Shown: positions 38,678 to 51,033 of the stretch, piece by piece
Layout of the letters: the number at the start of each line of letters is the position of its first letter
Numbering within the stretch: position 1 is the first letter of the stretch
Origin: Candidatus Methylopumilus universalis
GTDB lineage: Bacteria; Pseudomonadota; Gammaproteobacteria; Burkholderiales; Methylophilaceae
Length of the DNA: 64,000 nt
Reading direction: 5' to 3'
Assembly (NCBI GenBank): GCA_945883335.1
Contig: CAMCXI010000001.1
Coordinates: forward strand, 62,001 to 126,000
Program-made: the position numbers and the translations under genes
The notes under the pieces: model-generated
The model's database searches: none
Told to the model about the DNA's origin: nothing
What the model saw: only the letters and a program-made list of their open reading frames with translations

Positions 38678-39909
38678 TGCGACCAACCAATATTTTTCAG
38701 CTTTCATGTGTGTTGCTAAGTTTGCTGGCTTTAAGCGCCTGCGAAAAGTTACAAGTAAAGCCAACGCCTCCAGAAGAGCCGATCTGTGCATGCCCAGCAC
38801 AACCTGCTCCACCAGCCAAGCCAGTGGAAGGTAAGCCAGAGCCAATTAAAGTGCCGGACTATGGTTTGCTAAAGCCTGCGGATTGGCAAGAGTTAGACGG
38901 CCTCACGAAAGATGATGTCACCAAAGCCTGGCCAGCATGGAAGCTTGGCTGTGTTTCATTAAAACTAAAGTCAGCATGGCAAGCGGTTTGTAATGAGGCT
39001 GATAAATTAGATAATCCTTCCAAAAAAGGGATTGTTGATTACTTTAAAAACAACTTTTTAGTCTATCGCACGACCAATTTGGATGGCTCAAATACGGGCA
39101 TGATTACTGGATATTACGAGCCAGTGATTAAAGGGAGTCGCACTAAAAACGACAAATTCCGCTTTCCTTTATACACACGTCCTGATGATTTAATTACCGT
39201 GGAATTGGCTAGTATATTTCCGGAGTTAGCTAATAAACGCGTGCGTGGTCGTGTCGTTGGCACAAAGTTGATTCCTTATTACAATCGCGGCGAAATCGAA
39301 GCAGATAATTCACCATTACAAGGGCGTGAGTTCGTTTGGGTCGATGACCAAATTGATTTGTTTTTTTTACAAATCCAAGGCTCTGGGATGGTACATCTCG
39401 ATAATGGCGAGAAAATGCATGTGGGTTATGCAGATCAAAATGGACAAGCCTATCAATCGATTGGACGTTTGCTAATTGAAAAAGGCGAACTGACTGTTGA
39501 TAAAGCTTCCATGCAAGGGATTAAAGATTGGGCACGAAATAATCCAGGAAAATTACGTGAGCTGCTTAATGCAAATCCTAGTTATGTTTTTTTCCGTGAA
39601 TTGCCGGCCGGATTGCCAGGCCCCATTGGTGCACTTGGTGCGCCGATATTGGCTGAACGTGTCGTGGCGATTGATCCACGCTTTGTGCCACTTGGTGCGC
39701 CTATTTTCTTATCCACTAATTTACCCAATTCGAATAAGCCAATAAACCGATTGATGATGGCGCAGGATACTGGCGGTGCAATTAAAGGTGGAGTAAGGGC
39801 AGATTTCTTTTGGGGTGCGGGTGATGCTGCTGGTAAGTCTGCGGGGTCGATGAAACAACAAGGTAGGATCTGGGTGTTGTTACCAAAAGATTTTCCGCTA
39901 CCTAAGTAA
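38677..39909 (+). CDS. mltA: Membrane-bound lytic murein transglycosylase A
   Basis: Lipobox LSAC, GYYEPVIKGSR, IQGSGMVHLDNGEKMHVGYADQNGQAYQSIGR, AQDTGGAIKG. Confidence 0.93.
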   Translation: MRPTNIFQLSCVLLSLLALSACEKLQVKPTPPEEPICACPAQPAPPAKPVEGKPEPIKVPDYGLLKPADWQELDGLTKDDVTKAWPAWKLGCVSLKLKSAWQAVCNEADKLDNPSKKGIVDYFKNNFLVYRTTNLDGSNTGMITGYYEPVIKGSRTKNDKFRFPLYTRPDDLITVELASIFPELANKRVRGRVVGTKLIPYYNRGEIEADNSPLQGREFVWVDDQIDLFFLQIQGSGMVHLDNGEKMHVGYADQNGQAYQSIGRLLIEKGELTVDKASMQGIKDWARNNPGKLRELLNANPSYVFFRELPAGLPGPIGALGAPILAERVVAIDPRFVPLGAPIFLSTNLPNSNKPINRLMMAQDTGGAIKGGVRADFFWGAGDAAGKSAGSMKQQGRIWVLLPKDFPLPK

Positions 39910-39933
39910 GCAAAGTTGAAAATTGGTAGACAT

Positions 39934-39962
39934 AAAAAAAGGAGCTCTTAAGCTCCTTTTTT
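39934..39962 (+). terminator. Rho-independent terminator
   Basis: aaaaaaaggagct-ctta-agctcctttttt, bidirectional. Confidence 0.75.
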
Positions 39963-39976
39963 ACAATCTTTGAAAA

Positions 39977-40048
39977 TTACTTGTTCATTACGTACATAGT
40001 AACTTCAAAGCCAAAGCGCATTTCAGTAGCAGCTGGTTTAGTCCACAT
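39977..40048 (-). CDS. pqqA: PQQ precursor peptide PqqA (23 aa)
   Basis: - strand aggagaattact-ATG: [23 protein letters not shown]; conserved MW.KP and E-V-T-M-Y crosslink residues; absent from the ORF track because of size. Confidence 0.9.
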   Translation of the reverse strand: MWTKPAATEMRFGFEVTMYVMNK

Positions 40049-40184
40049 AGTAATTCTCCTAATGTTGTTTAAATCGCTTCGTCATCAGTGACTCAACGCA
40101 TGAATGAATATTACGCTTCTTAAAAAACTTAACACTACCCTTAGTCATTAAAGATGGCTCATGATTTTCATTAGAGATGCGTCA

Positions 40185-41573
40185 CTATTCTTCAATGTTA
40201 AGCTCTTGAATTTTACGTGTTAGCGTATTACGCCCCATTCCTAGCTGTGTTGCTGCTTCAATGCGGCGGCCACCTGTATGTTGCAGCGCTTTAGTAATCA
40301 GAATTTTTTCAAATTCATTTGCACGTGATTCCAGAATGTTTTGCTCACCACGATTAAGGGCATTCATGACTTCGGCTGCGAGCGCTTCTTGCCATGAGGA
40401 GCCGCTAATTGGTTTTGCTGTGTCCTCTTTGAGCTCGGGCGGTAAATCCGCAACATCGATATTCTGGCCAGGTGCCATCACGGTCAGCCAATGACAAACG
40501 TTTTCAAGTTGGCGGACGTTACCACTCCAGCTCATGCTACTTAAGTATTTGAGCGCTGCAGGGGTTGGTTGTTTTGGATCAACGCCCAGCTCATTCGCGA
40601 TGTGAAGTAAGAAATGCTTTACTAACAATGGCACATCCTCAGGCCGCTCTCTTAGGGCAGGCAAACGTAGGCGAATCACATTGAGTCGGTGAAATAAATC
40701 CTCACGGAATAAGCCTTGTTTAACGCGCTCTTCTAAATCTTGATGGGTTGCCGCAATAATCCGCACATTGACCTTTACGGGTTGGTGACCACCCACGCGA
40801 TAGAACTGACCATCGCACAATACGCGCAATAAGCGTGTTTGCAAGTCAGAAGGCATGTCGCCAATTTCGTCCAGAAACAATGTACCGCCGTCGGCTTGTT
40901 CGAAGCGTCCGCGTCTTGCTGCTTGCGCGCCGGTAAAAGCGCCCCGTTCATGGCCAAATAATTCTGACTCTAATAAGTCTTTGGGAATCGCTGCGGTATT
41001 AATCGCAATAAAGGATTTGTCGCCACGTGGACTATGACGATGTAATGCACTCGCTACTAATTCTTTACCAGTGCCTGACTCGCCGTTGATAAGCACAGTT
41101 GCATGAGAACGACTTAAGCGCCCAATCGCACGAAAGACTTCCTGCATCGCTGGGGCCTGGCCAATAATTTCAGGGGTTTCTTCGGCATCAGGGACATCAG
41201 GCGCTTGATGCTTACTTTCGTCGACTGCACGGCGGATAACTTCAATGGCTTGATCGACGTCAAATGGTTTTGCTAGGTACTCAAATGCGCCGCCCTGAAA
41301 CGCCGCGACCGCGCTTTCCAAATCTGAATACGCTGTCATGATGATGACAGGCACGTCAGGCAATCTTTGCTTAATCACTTGTAAAAAGTCTAAGCCTGAG
41401 CCATTTGGCATGCGGATATCGCTGACAATGACTTGCGGAGTTTCGTGATCCAGCGCACTCAATGCTTCAGGCGTTGATGCAAAAGTTTTGAACGCCATTT
41501 CAGTTCGTGCCAATGCTTTTTCAAAGACCCAGCGAATTGATTTGTCGTCGTCGATAATCCAAATTGGTTTCAT
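40185..41573 (-). CDS. ntrC: Nitrogen regulation response regulator NtrC (NR(I))
   Basis: Receiver ([14 protein letters not shown]), [17 protein letters not shown], Fis-type HTH C-terminus; adjacent to ntrB and glnA. Confidence 0.94.
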   Translation of the reverse strand: MKPIWIIDDDKSIRWVFEKALARTEMAFKTFASTPEALSALDHETPQVIVSDIRMPNGSGLDFLQVIKQRLPDVPVIIMTAYSDLESAVAAFQGGAFEYLAKPFDVDQAIEVIRRAVDESKHQAPDVPDAEETPEIIGQAPAMQEVFRAIGRLSRSHATVLINGESGTGKELVASALHRHSPRGDKSFIAINTAAIPKDLLESELFGHERGAFTGAQAARRGRFEQADGGTLFLDEIGDMPSDLQTRLLRVLCDGQFYRVGGHQPVKVNVRIIAATHQDLEERVKQGLFREDLFHRLNVIRLRLPALRERPEDVPLLVKHFLLHIANELGVDPKQPTPAALKYLSSMSWSGNVRQLENVCHWLTVMAPGQNIDVADLPPELKEDTAKPISGSSWQEALAAEVMNALNRGEQNILESRANEFEKILITKALQHTGGRRIEAATQLGMGRNTLTRKIQELNIEE

Positions 41574-41596
41574 GTTTTACCTATTGATATTGATGC

Positions 41597-42712
41597 TTAT
41601 TGTTTGACCGCATAGCTGTTCATCACAGAGCTTTCGATCGGGAGCAAAATCCTAAAGCAGGTTTGACCTGGTACGCTTTCGCATTCAATCATGCCGTGAT
41701 GCTGCGTAATAAAAGTTTGTGCAAGAGAAAGGCCCAAGCCGGAGCCTCCTTCTCTGCCTGACACTAATGGGAAAAAGATCCGCTCACGAAGGCCAGCAGG
41801 AATGCCCGGGCCGTTGTCGATAATTTGTAATTTAATCGCGACGCGATAACGTTTTTTAGCCAAGGTGACTTGGCGTTCAGCGCGCGTGCGTAAAGTAATT
41901 TTGGCATCTTTTTGACCGCTCGTTTGCATCGCTTGCACGGCATTACGTGCAATATTGAGTACGGCTTGAATGAGTTTTTCTCGATCACCAATAATCTCTG
42001 GCAAGCTGGTATCGTAATCACGCTGCACGGTAATTTTGAACGCGTCTTTTGAGAAGCCCGAGGGAGACTCAGCAAGCAATAGACTACGCACACGCTCTAA
42101 GACTTCATGAATATTGGTCGGCTCATATTTAGGGACGCGGTGCGGCACCAACAGCCTGTCCATTAAAAGCTGCAGTCTATCCGCCTCTTTGATAATCACT
42201 TGCGTGTATTCTCTAAGGCTCGCTTGTGGCAACTCATGTTCTAGTAGTTGCGCTGCGCCGCGAAGTCCACCCAGCGGATTACGAATCTCATGCGCCAAGT
42301 TTCGGAGTAGCTCAGCATTGGCTTGTTGTTGAACGAGCATACGCTCTTCTCGCGCCATCCTTAGTTGCTGATCCATTTGTTGGAATTCTAGAACTAAGCA
42401 AACGTTGGGCTGTTCGACGGGTGTCACGGTACAAGTGACTGCCAAAGCATGTTGGCGCAATGTGGTGATGACAAATTCATGTTCACGGAATGGGCTGTCG
42501 GTGCTAATCGCATTTTCAACAGCTGAATGCAGAATGTCGCAACCTGGGAATACTTGGGCGATCGGTAAGCCACAAATTTGTTTCGCACTAAATGCGAATA
42601 GCACCTCTGCGCCGGGGTTTGCATAAACCACGTGGCGTGCATCGTTGAGCAAAATCACGGCTGTCGCAAGATGCTCAAGTCCGGCAAATGATGAGGGTAT
42701 TTTTTGTTCCAT
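41597..42712 (-). CDS. ntrB: Nitrogen regulation sensor histidine kinase NtrB
   Basis: NLAHEIRNPLGGLRGAAQLLE H-box, NAVQAM N-box, DNGPGIP, GLGLSLAQTF. Confidence 0.94.
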   Translation of the reverse strand: MEQKIPSSFAGLEHLATAVILLNDARHVVYANPGAEVLFAFSAKQICGLPIAQVFPGCDILHSAVENAISTDSPFREHEFVITTLRQHALAVTCTVTPVEQPNVCLVLEFQQMDQQLRMAREERMLVQQQANAELLRNLAHEIRNPLGGLRGAAQLLEHELPQASLREYTQVIIKEADRLQLLMDRLLVPHRVPKYEPTNIHEVLERVRSLLLAESPSGFSKDAFKITVQRDYDTSLPEIIGDREKLIQAVLNIARNAVQAMQTSGQKDAKITLRTRAERQVTLAKKRYRVAIKLQIIDNGPGIPAGLRERIFFPLVSGREGGSGLGLSLAQTFITQHHGMIECESVPGQTCFRILLPIESSVMNSYAVKQ

Positions 42713-42951
42713 GCTTTAACTATAAGCAACCTGTGTGCCAACATATCAATTGGATGTTTGCTTTATCCCATGGCCTGACGTGATGACTAAGTCAATAAAA
42801 ATTCATTCTATACCTAATCATAGATATGCACTATTTTAGTGCGCTAATTTCTTTTTGAAGAAGTTGAATATTTTTTGGTGCATATCGACATCTGCCAGGG
42901 CGCGTTGGCTTCCCCAATTTACTAAGCCAGTAAACTGGCAAGTAAAGTGTG

Positions 42952-42979
42952 AAAAAAAGGCGGGTTACCCCGCCTTTTT
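42952..42979 (-). terminator. Rho-independent terminator downstream of glnA
   Basis: aaaaaaaggcggg-ttac-cccgccttttt. Confidence 0.75.
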
Positions 42980-43000
42980 GAATTGCTAATTTAAAACTAA

Positions 43001-44410
43001 TTAGCAGCTATAGTACAAACCAAACTCAGCTGGGTGTGGTGTCATACGTAATTTGTTCACTTCTTCCATTTTCAATGCAATGTAAGCATCGATCCAGTCA
43101 TCAGAGAACACACCGCCACGCGTTAAGAACTCGCGGTCTTTGTCCAAGTTAGCCAATGCTTCTTCTAATGAAGCACAAACTGTTGGGATCAAAGCATCTT
43201 CTTCTGGTGGAAGATGGTACAAGTCTTTAGTTGCTGGCTCACCTGGGTGAATCTTGTTTTGAACGCCATCAAGACCAGCCATCATCAATGCGCTAAACGC
43301 CAAGTATGGGTTAGCGATTGGATCTGGGAAACGAGCCTCAACACGACGCGCTTTGTCAGAGTGAACGAATGGAATACGGATTGAAGCAGAACGGTTTTTA
43401 GCTGAGTAAGCTAATTTAACTGGCGCTTCAAAGTGTGGAACCAAACGTTTGTATGAGTTAGTACCTGGGTTAGTAATCGCGTTCAATGCTTTAGCGTGCT
43501 TGATAATGCCGCCGATGTAGTAAAGCGCGAAATCGCTCAAACCTGCATAGCCGTTACCAGCGAACAAGTTTTTGCCATCTTTCCAGATTGATTGGTGAAC
43601 GTGCATACCTGAACCGTTATCGCCAGCGAAAGGCTTAGGCATAAATGTTGCAGTTTTACCGTATGCGTGTGCAGTGTTCAACACAACGTATTTAGTGATT
43701 TGTGTCCAGTCAGCGCGTTCTGTCAATGTGCTGAATTTAGTACCAATTTCACATTGACCAGCAGTTGCCACTTCGTGATGATGCACTTCAACAGGCACAC
43801 CCATTTCTTCAAGCGCGATACACATAGCGGAACGAACGTCTTGCAATGAATCGACTGGAGGCACTGGGAAATAACCACCTTTAACGCCAGGACGGTGACC
43901 AGTGTTGCCGCCTTCAAATTTTTCGCCTGAAGCCCAAGCACCTTCTTCAGAATTGATACGCACTGAACTACCGTTCATGCTCACATCCCATTGGATTGAA
44001 TCAAAGATGAAGAATTCTGGCTCTGGACCAAAGTAGGCAGTATCACCGATACCGCTTGATTTTAAGTAAGCTTCAGCACGTTTTGCCAAGCTACGTGGGC
44101 AACGGTCGTAACCTTTACCATCTGTAGGGTCAACAACGTCACAAGTTAAAATCAATGTTGGCTCGTCCATGAATGGATCGATGTTGGCTGTATCTGGATC
44201 AGGCATCAATTGCATGTCTGATGCTTGAATACCTTTCCAACCTGAGATTGAAGAGCCGTCAAACGCATGGCCTTCAGTGAATTTTTCTTCGTTAAATGCT
44301 GAAACAGGCACAGTAACGTGTTGTTCTTTACCACGAGTGTCGGTGAAGCGGAAATCGACGAACTTAATGTCGTTGTCCTTCACCATCTTCATTACGTCGG
44401 CGATTGCCAT
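43001..44410 (-). CDS. glnA: Glutamine synthetase type I
   Basis: [59 protein letters not shown]. Confidence 0.97.
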   Translation of the reverse strand: MAIADVMKMVKDNDIKFVDFRFTDTRGKEQHVTVPVSAFNEEKFTEGHAFDGSSISGWKGIQASDMQLMPDPDTANIDPFMDEPTLILTCDVVDPTDGKGYDRCPRSLAKRAEAYLKSSGIGDTAYFGPEPEFFIFDSIQWDVSMNGSSVRINSEEGAWASGEKFEGGNTGHRPGVKGGYFPVPPVDSLQDVRSAMCIALEEMGVPVEVHHHEVATAGQCEIGTKFSTLTERADWTQITKYVVLNTAHAYGKTATFMPKPFAGDNGSGMHVHQSIWKDGKNLFAGNGYAGLSDFALYYIGGIIKHAKALNAITNPGTNSYKRLVPHFEAPVKLAYSAKNRSASIRIPFVHSDKARRVEARFPDPIANPYLAFSALMMAGLDGVQNKIHPGEPATKDLYHLPPEEDALIPTVCASLEEALANLDKDREFLTRGGVFSDDWIDAYIALKMEEVNKLRMTPHPAEFGLYYSC

Positions 44411-44462
44411 TTGATTCTCCTAGATTGCGCTTATAAATAAACAAAAACTTGACATGATTTAT

Positions 44463-44480
44463 TAGCAGAAATCATGCCAA
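44463..44480 (-). promoter_or_regulatory. Sigma-54 (-24/-12) promoter for glnA
   Basis: - strand TTGGCATGATTTCTGCTA: GG-N10-GC spacing, ~53 bp upstream of the glnA start. Confidence 0.65.
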
Positions 44481-44659
44481 TCGAGTATTTGGATACCTGC
44501 TTATTTTTACACAGATAATTATAAAAGAGAATAAAAACAACTCGCCTTGTTGTTGTGCATGACATTAAATTACGCACCATATTAGTGCGAATGTGCGTCT
44601 AGGCTTAAATGCGGCTATACTTTGACCATATTGGTATGACCTAATAAAGAGGAACTAAA

Positions 44660-45115
44660 ATGGAAACACTCTCACCGATTTTAGAAAAAGCAAAACAACG
44701 TGCCGCAGATTTAAACCTTCCTTACGCTGGTGCGCTTACCCCAAAAGAGGCTTATCAAGTATTGGAATTGACGAAAAATGCAAAGTTGGTTGATGTGCGA
44801 ACCCGTGCTGAATTGGAATTGGTTGGCCGCGTGCCACAAGCAACGCATATTGAGTGGGCGTTTTATCCAGGCATGGTGGCGAACCCTGATTTTGCTGCAC
44901 AAATCAAAACGCAGCTAGATCCAGAAACGTTGACGATTTTTATGTGCCGCACAGGTGGTCGTTCGCACAATGCAGCAGTATTGGCAGCTCAGCTAGGTTT
45001 CTCAGAAGCTTACAACATGCTTGAAGGCTTTGAAGGTGAAGCAACGCCAGACAATAAACAACGTTGCAAGCTGAACGGTTGGAAAGTCGCTGATTTGCCT
45101 TGGACTAACGCTTAA
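44660..45115 (+). CDS. Rhodanese-like domain protein
   Basis: LVDVRTRAELELVGRVPQATHIEW, FMCRTGGRSHNAA. Confidence 0.9.
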   Translation: METLSPILEKAKQRAADLNLPYAGALTPKEAYQVLELTKNAKLVDVRTRAELELVGRVPQATHIEWAFYPGMVANPDFAAQIKTQLDPETLTIFMCRTGGRSHNAAVLAAQLGFSEAYNMLEGFEGEATPDNKQRCKLNGWKVADLPWTNA

Positions 45116-45132
45116 TTTAGACCAGACTTTAC

Positions 45133-45966
45133 ATGACTGACTTTTACGCCGTGATTGGCAACCCCATAGAACACAGCAAGTCGCCCGTGATTCATCATGC
45201 GTTTGCGCAATTAACGCATCAAGATATTCAATATGAGCGTGTACTTGCGCCCTTGGATGGCTTCGCTGAAACGGTACATGGCTTGATCTCGCATGGTTTC
45301 AAAGGTGCAAATGTCACGGTCCCTTTCAAGCTTGAGGCATTTGCAATGGCGAATCGTTTAACTGAGCGCGCGCAAGATGCGGGAGCAGTCAATACTTTGA
45401 TATTTGATGCAGAAGGCATTATTGGCGACAACACTGATGGGGTTGGATTGGTGCGTGATATTACCCACAACATTGGTGTTTCTTTTGCAGGAAAACGCGT
45501 TTTACTGATTGGTGCTGGCGGCGCATCCGAAGGTGTGTTGCATCCCATTTTGGCTGAGCAACCTGCACTACTCATTATTACTAATCGCACTTTGGACAAA
45601 GCGCTCAATATGATGAAGCGAGTAGAAGCGCGAGATGAGATGGTGTTCGTTTCTATCAATGCCTATGCTTTTGACGATCTGCACGGTCAGCAATTTGATA
45701 TTGTTATCAATGCAACTTCTGCGGGATTAACTGACAGTCATTTACCGCTTCCAAGTGGTATTTTTGCGCCTAACGCTTTGGCTTACGACATGATGTATGG
45801 TCGAATTACGCCATTTATGGCATTTGCACTTCAGCATGGCGCAACGGTTTTTGGTGGGCTTGGGATGCTGATTGAGCAAGCAGCGGAGGCTTTTTCTATG
45901 TGGCGCCGTATTCGCCCACCAACGGCACCTGTGATTGAAATGTTTAAACAACAGGCTAAAGCTTAG
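45133..45966 (+). CDS. aroE: Shikimate dehydrogenase
   Basis: [56 protein letters not shown]. Confidence 0.96.
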   Translation: MTDFYAVIGNPIEHSKSPVIHHAFAQLTHQDIQYERVLAPLDGFAETVHGLISHGFKGANVTVPFKLEAFAMANRLTERAQDAGAVNTLIFDAEGIIGDNTDGVGLVRDITHNIGVSFAGKRVLLIGAGGASEGVLHPILAEQPALLIITNRTLDKALNMMKRVEARDEMVFVSINAYAFDDLHGQQFDIVINATSAGLTDSHLPLPSGIFAPNALAYDMMYGRITPFMAFALQHGATVFGGLGMLIEQAAEAFSMWRRIRPPTAPVIEMFKQQAKA

Positions 45967-45969
45967 CGC

Positions 45970-46662
45970 ATGCGTTTGCCTTCAAATTTTTGGCGCGTAT
46001 TGAAATGGCTAGTTATCATCGTTGTGGTGTACCAGCTTTGGATCTTTCTGCATATTTGCTGGTGGGTCAATCACAACCCATCGACTAGTGCTTTTATGGA
46101 GGATCGTTTAGAAGTTTTGCAAGAAGATAATCCTGATGCCGTTCTAAAGCATCGCTGGGTAGACTATAAAAAAATTTCCCCCAACTTAAAGCGCGCACTT
46201 ATCGCCGCAGAAGATGCCAAATTTGTAGACCACGAAGGTTTTGATTGGGAAGGTATCCAAAAGGCTTACCAAAAGAATCTTAAAAAAGGCAAAGTGGTCG
46301 CAGGCGGTTCAACCATTAGTCAGCAGCTTGCCAAGAATTTGTTTCTATCAACCAAGCGAACACCATGGCGCAAAGCGGAAGAAGTCATGATCACGGCCAT
46401 GCTGGAAGCGACCATGAGCAAACGTCGTATCTTCGAGATTTATTTGAATGTGATCGAATGGGGAAATGGCATCTTTGGCGCTGAAGCCGCAGCTAAATAT
46501 TATTACCATACCAGCGCCAAAAACTTGAGTGCTGACCAAGCTGCAAAGTTAGCAGCGATGGTGCCAAATCCCAGGTATTACGATCAGCATCGACAGGCCA
46601 AAGGCTTGATCCGTAAAACAGGGATTATTGAAGCGCGTATGAATAGCGCTGAAATCCCTTAA
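45970..46662 (+). CDS. mtgA: Monofunctional biosynthetic peptidoglycan transglycosylase
   Basis: AAEDAKFVDHEGFDWEGIQ, GGSTISQQLAKNLFLS, GT51 motifs. Confidence 0.94.
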   Translation: MRLPSNFWRVLKWLVIIVVVYQLWIFLHICWWVNHNPSTSAFMEDRLEVLQEDNPDAVLKHRWVDYKKISPNLKRALIAAEDAKFVDHEGFDWEGIQKAYQKNLKKGKVVAGGSTISQQLAKNLFLSTKRTPWRKAEEVMITAMLEATMSKRRIFEIYLNVIEWGNGIFGAEAAAKYYYHTSAKNLSADQAAKLAAMVPNPRYYDQHRQAKGLIRKTGIIEARMNSAEIP

Positions 46663-46663
46663 T

Positions 46664-49483
46664 TTATTTCAGCATCGTTTTAAGATACTTGCCTGTGTAA
46701 CTTTCGGCACACTCTGCAACCTTTTCAGGTGGCCCTTCAACAAGCACTGTGCCGCCGCCATCGCCACCCTCTGGTCCCATATCAATCAGCCAGTCAGCTG
46801 TTTTAATCACATCCAAGTTATGCTCAATGATCACCATGGTATTGCCTGCATCGCGTAGGCGATGAATCACATCTAACAAGAGCTGAATGTCAGCAAAATG
46901 TAGCCCAGTTGTTGGCTCATCCAAAATATACAAGGTGCGACCGGTATCGCGTTTTGAAAGCTCAAGAGCCAGTTTCACGCGCTGCGCTTCGCCACCTGAT
47001 AGCGTAGTTGCTGATTGACCAAGTGTGATATAGCCTAAACCAACATCAAGTAAGGTTTTGAGTTTGCGTTGCACCACAGGCACCACGCTAAAGAACTCAT
47101 GGGCTTGCTCAACCGTCATCTCTAATATTTCACGGATGTTTTTACCCTTGTAATTAATTTCTAATGTTTCTCGGTTATAGCGCTGTCCTTTACATACATC
47201 ACAAGGCACGTAAACGTCCGGCAAGAAGTGCATTTCTACTCGCAACACACCATCACCTTGGCAAGCTTCGCAGCGACCACCTTTCACGTTAAATGAATAG
47301 CGACCTGGGCCATAACCACGCGCGCGGCTTTCTGGCACCCCGGCGAATAAATCACGAATCGGTGTGAATAAGCCAGTGTAAGTTGCAGGGTTAGAACGTG
47401 GTGTGCGGCCAATTGGACTCTGATCGACGTCCACTACTTTGTCAAAAAACTCTAAGCCTTCTATGCCGTCGAAAGGTGCTGGCTCTGTCGAGCTGCCATA
47501 TAAATGCTGCGCGACAACACGGTAAAGCGTGTCGTTAATGAGGGTTGATTTTCCGGAACCTGACACACCAGTCACGCAAGTGAGCAAGCCAACAGGCAAT
47601 TTTAGAGATACGTCTTTTAAGTTGTTACCTGTTGCGTGGGAAAGTGACAACCAACGAGCCGGATCTGGGGTATGGCGTTTATGGTTGTAAGTAATTTGCT
47701 TTTTGCCGCTGAGGTATTGGCCAGTCAATGAATTCACATTGGCTTGGATTTCAGCAGGGGTGCCCTCGGCCACAATTTGGCCGCCATGCTCACCCGCGCC
47801 AGGGCCAATGTCGACCACATAGTCAGCCGCCATAATTGCATCTTGGTCATGCTCGACAACAATCACACTATTGCCGATATCGCGTAAGCGCATCAAGGTT
47901 TCAAGTAGTCTGTCATTGTCGCGTTGATGTAAACCAATTGATGGCTCATCCAACACATACATCACGCCAGTTAACCCAGAGCCAATTTGTGAGGCTAGGC
48001 GAATACGTTGCGCTTCACCACCTGATAGCGTTTCAGCAGAACGAGATAGCGATAAATATTCCAAGCCCACATTGGTTAAAAACTTCAAACGGCTACCGAT
48101 TTCTTTCACGATTTTGTCTGCAATCGCAAGCTTCTGGCCATGTAGCTCAATCGTTTCAAAGAATGTTAGTGCTTGCTTCAATGGCACTTCACATACTTCA
48201 TGAATATTCTTATTGCCCACTTTTACATGGCGTGCTTCAGTGCGCAAACGTGTACCCATGCAGCTAGGACAGGTTTGTGAGTTGAGATATTTCGCTAATT
48301 CTTCACGCACAGTCGTTGAGTCAGTTTCGTGATAACGACGCTGTAGATTATTTAAAATTCCTTCAAAGCTATGACGCTTTTCAAAGAACGAGCCACGTTC
48401 GTTCATGTATTTAAAGGCAATCTCTTCTTTACCACTACCGTGCAACAATATGTGTTGAACGTCTTCGGGTAGTTCTTCAAAAGCTGTTTCCAAATCGAAT
48501 TTATAATGCGCTGCCAAGCTGCTAAGTAACTGAAAGTAAAATTGGTTACGCTTATCCCAGCCTTTAATCGCGCCCGCAGCAAGTGATAAATGTGGAAATG
48601 CGACAACGCGTTTAGGATCAAAAAAGCTCATTTGACCCAAGCCATCACATTTTGGACAAGCCCCCATTGGGTTATTAAATGAGAATAAGCGTGGTTCAAG
48701 CTCCGCTAATGAGTAATCGCATGATGGGCATGAAAACTTAGCTGAGAACAAATGCTCTTTGCCCGTATCCATTTCCATCGCAACTGCTTTTCCCTCAGCC
48801 AAACGAAGTGCTGTTTCGAATGATTCTGCAATGCGCTGCTTCATATCCGCGCGAACTTTTAATCGATCTACAACAACATCAATCGAGTGCTTAGTGGTTT
48901 TAGTCAGCGATGGCGGCGCATCAAGTTCATAAATTTCGCCATCTACCCTCACACGCACAAAACCTTGTGCTTTTAATCCTTCAAATAAATCGAGTTGTTC
49001 GCCTTTGCGTTCTCGCACCACCGGTGCCAAAATCATTAGTTTGGTTTCATCAGGCAAGCCTAAAACGCTATCCACCATTTGCGAGACTGTTTGCGCTTCT
49101 AATTTGATGTGATGCTCAGGACATTCAGGGTCGCCAGCGCGGGCATAAAGCAACCGTAAATAATCATGAATTTCAGTCACAGTACCGACTGTTGAGCGTG
49201 GGTTGTGCGATGTAGATTTTTGCTCAATAGAAATGGCTGGAGATAAACCTTCGATTAAATCGACATCTGGTTTATCCATCCGCGCCAAGAACTGGCGGGC
49301 ATAAGCAGAGAGAGATTCGACATAGCGGCGCTGACCCTCTGCGTAAAGGGTATCAAAAGCGAGTGATGATTTACCGGATCCAGAAAGTCCAGTAATGACA
49401 ATCATTTTGTTACGCGGTAAATCCAGCGAAACGTTTTTTAGATTGTGCGTGCGAGCACCGCGAATACGTATGAAATCCATCAA
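46664..49483 (-). CDS. uvrA: Excinuclease ABC subunit A
   Basis: [63 protein letters not shown]. Confidence 0.98.
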   Translation of the reverse strand: MMDFIRIRGARTHNLKNVSLDLPRNKMIVITGLSGSGKSSLAFDTLYAEGQRRYVESLSAYARQFLARMDKPDVDLIEGLSPAISIEQKSTSHNPRSTVGTVTEIHDYLRLLYARAGDPECPEHHIKLEAQTVSQMVDSVLGLPDETKLMILAPVVRERKGEQLDLFEGLKAQGFVRVRVDGEIYELDAPPSLTKTTKHSIDVVVDRLKVRADMKQRIAESFETALRLAEGKAVAMEMDTGKEHLFSAKFSCPSCDYSLAELEPRLFSFNNPMGACPKCDGLGQMSFFDPKRVVAFPHLSLAAGAIKGWDKRNQFYFQLLSSLAAHYKFDLETAFEELPEDVQHILLHGSGKEEIAFKYMNERGSFFEKRHSFEGILNNLQRRYHETDSTTVREELAKYLNSQTCPSCMGTRLRTEARHVKVGNKNIHEVCEVPLKQALTFFETIELHGQKLAIADKIVKEIGSRLKFLTNVGLEYLSLSRSAETLSGGEAQRIRLASQIGSGLTGVMYVLDEPSIGLHQRDNDRLLETLMRLRDIGNSVIVVEHDQDAIMAADYVVDIGPGAGEHGGQIVAEGTPAEIQANVNSLTGQYLSGKKQITYNHKRHTPDPARWLSLSHATGNNLKDVSLKLPVGLLTCVTGVSGSGKSTLINDTLYRVVAQHLYGSSTEPAPFDGIEGLEFFDKVVDVDQSPIGRTPRSNPATYTGLFTPIRDLFAGVPESRARGYGPGRYSFNVKGGRCEACQGDGVLRVEMHFLPDVYVPCDVCKGQRYNRETLEINYKGKNIREILEMTVEQAHEFFSVVPVVQRKLKTLLDVGLGYITLGQSATTLSGGEAQRVKLALELSKRDTGRTLYILDEPTTGLHFADIQLLLDVIHRLRDAGNTMVIIEHNLDVIKTADWLIDMGPEGGDGGGTVLVEGPPEKVAECAESYTGKYLKTMLK

Positions 49484-49643
49484 TTTATGGTTGGCCTAAA
49501 AAATAATTTATTAAAACAAAACGTTGTTTTAAGTGAATGCAGAAAAAAGACGATATCTAAAACAAGTCTTTTTAAGAGCCGCATCAAATAAAGCGGGCAA
49601 CCTGTTAATATACGCAAATTAAAAGATAAAGTTAAATAATTTC

Positions 49644-51029
49644 ATGTCATCCACACCATCCATAGACAAAATGAATTCCACTGAGTTGCGCGCAAGTGCA
49701 AGTCTGGCGTCTATTTATGGTTTACGTATGCTCGGCATGTTCCTTATTCTGCCAATTTTTGCGATTTACGCCGAAACGCTCCCAAGCGGTCAAAACCATT
49801 TGATGATTGGCCTCGCCTTGGGCGCTTATGGACTGACGCAAGCAATTTTCCAATTGCCATTTGGAATGGCTTCAGATCGATTCGGTCGCAAGCGCGTCAT
49901 TTATGTCGGCTTAGTATTATTTGTCATCGGCAGTTTGGTGGCTGCTCTTGCGCACGATTTACCGATGATTATTTTAGGTCGCAGTATTCAAGGTGCTGGC
50001 GCTGTTTCTGCCGCGGTGACTGCTTTGGTTGCCGACCTTACCCGAGAAGAACATCGCACCAAAGCCATGGCAATGATAGGCGGCACCATTGGTATCACAT
50101 TTGCCATGTCTCTCATTTTAGGCCCAGTGCTTAATAATCTTATTGGCGTTTCGGGCATTTTCTTGATGACTGCTGTTTTGGCCGCCGCCGCAATTTTGGT
50201 AGTGAAATTTGTGGTGCCAAATCCTGTGGTGAGTAGCTTCCACTCAGACGCACAAGCTAAAACAGGCAAGCTAAAAGAGGTACTTAAAGATGTCCAATTA
50301 CTACGCCTTAATTTCGGCATTTTTGCGCTACATGCGGCCCAGATGGCTATGTTCGTGGTAGTGCCTTTTGCCATTAAAAAAACCAGCGGCATGGGCGCTA
50401 ATGACCACTGGCTAATTTACCTTCCTGTGCTAGTGATCTCATTTGTATTGATGATTCCTGCCATTATTTATGGTGAGAAAAAAGCTAAACTCAAGCAAGT
50501 GTTTGTAGGTGCAATTGCCACCATGCTTTTTGCGCAATTAGCGTTCGCGTTTTCAATTGATTACTTCTGGGGCATTGTTTTCTCGCTCGGCGCTTACTTT
50601 GTTGCGTTTAACGTGCTTGAGGCATCCTTGCCATCCATCATTACCAAAATCGCCCCAGCTGCCTCTAAAGGTACCGCGATTGGCGTTTACAATACGACCC
50701 AATCATTAGGCGTGTTTGTGGGCGGTACGGTTGGTGGATACTTATCGCACTATTATAGTTATGCATCTGTATTTGTTTTTTGTAGTGTTTTAATGGCATT
50801 ATGGTTGCTATTCGGCTTAAGCATGAAAGCGCCGCCAGCCGTAAAAAGTAAGATGTACCATCTTAAAAAAATCAGTGCAGCTAAAGCCAACACATTGGCA
50901 ACCAAGCTAGCTGCTTTGCAAGGTGTTCGTGAGACAGTGGTATTAGCAGACGAAGGTATGGTGATACTGAAAGTGGATATGCAGCAGGGTTGGGATGAAG
51001 CTGCTGTAGTGCGATTAATAGGAGAGTAA
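49644..51029 (+). CDS. MFS transporter
   Basis: 12-TM pattern, [17 protein letters not shown]. Confidence 0.9.
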   Translation: MSSTPSIDKMNSTELRASASLASIYGLRMLGMFLILPIFAIYAETLPSGQNHLMIGLALGAYGLTQAIFQLPFGMASDRFGRKRVIYVGLVLFVIGSLVAALAHDLPMIILGRSIQGAGAVSAAVTALVADLTREEHRTKAMAMIGGTIGITFAMSLILGPVLNNLIGVSGIFLMTAVLAAAAILVVKFVVPNPVVSSFHSDAQAKTGKLKEVLKDVQLLRLNFGIFALHAAQMAMFVVVPFAIKKTSGMGANDHWLIYLPVLVISFVLMIPAIIYGEKKAKLKQVFVGAIATMLFAQLAFAFSIDYFWGIVFSLGAYFVAFNVLEASLPSIITKIAPAASKGTAIGVYNTTQSLGVFVGGTVGGYLSHYYSYASVFVFCSVLMALWLLFGLSMKAPPAVKSKMYHLKKISAAKANTLATKLAALQGVRETVVLADEGMVILKVDMQQGWDEAAVVRLIGE

Positions 51030-51033
51030 AAAC

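Noticed and set aside
47836-48267. 143-aa + strand ORF inside uvrA
   Set aside because: Antisense shadow of uvrA
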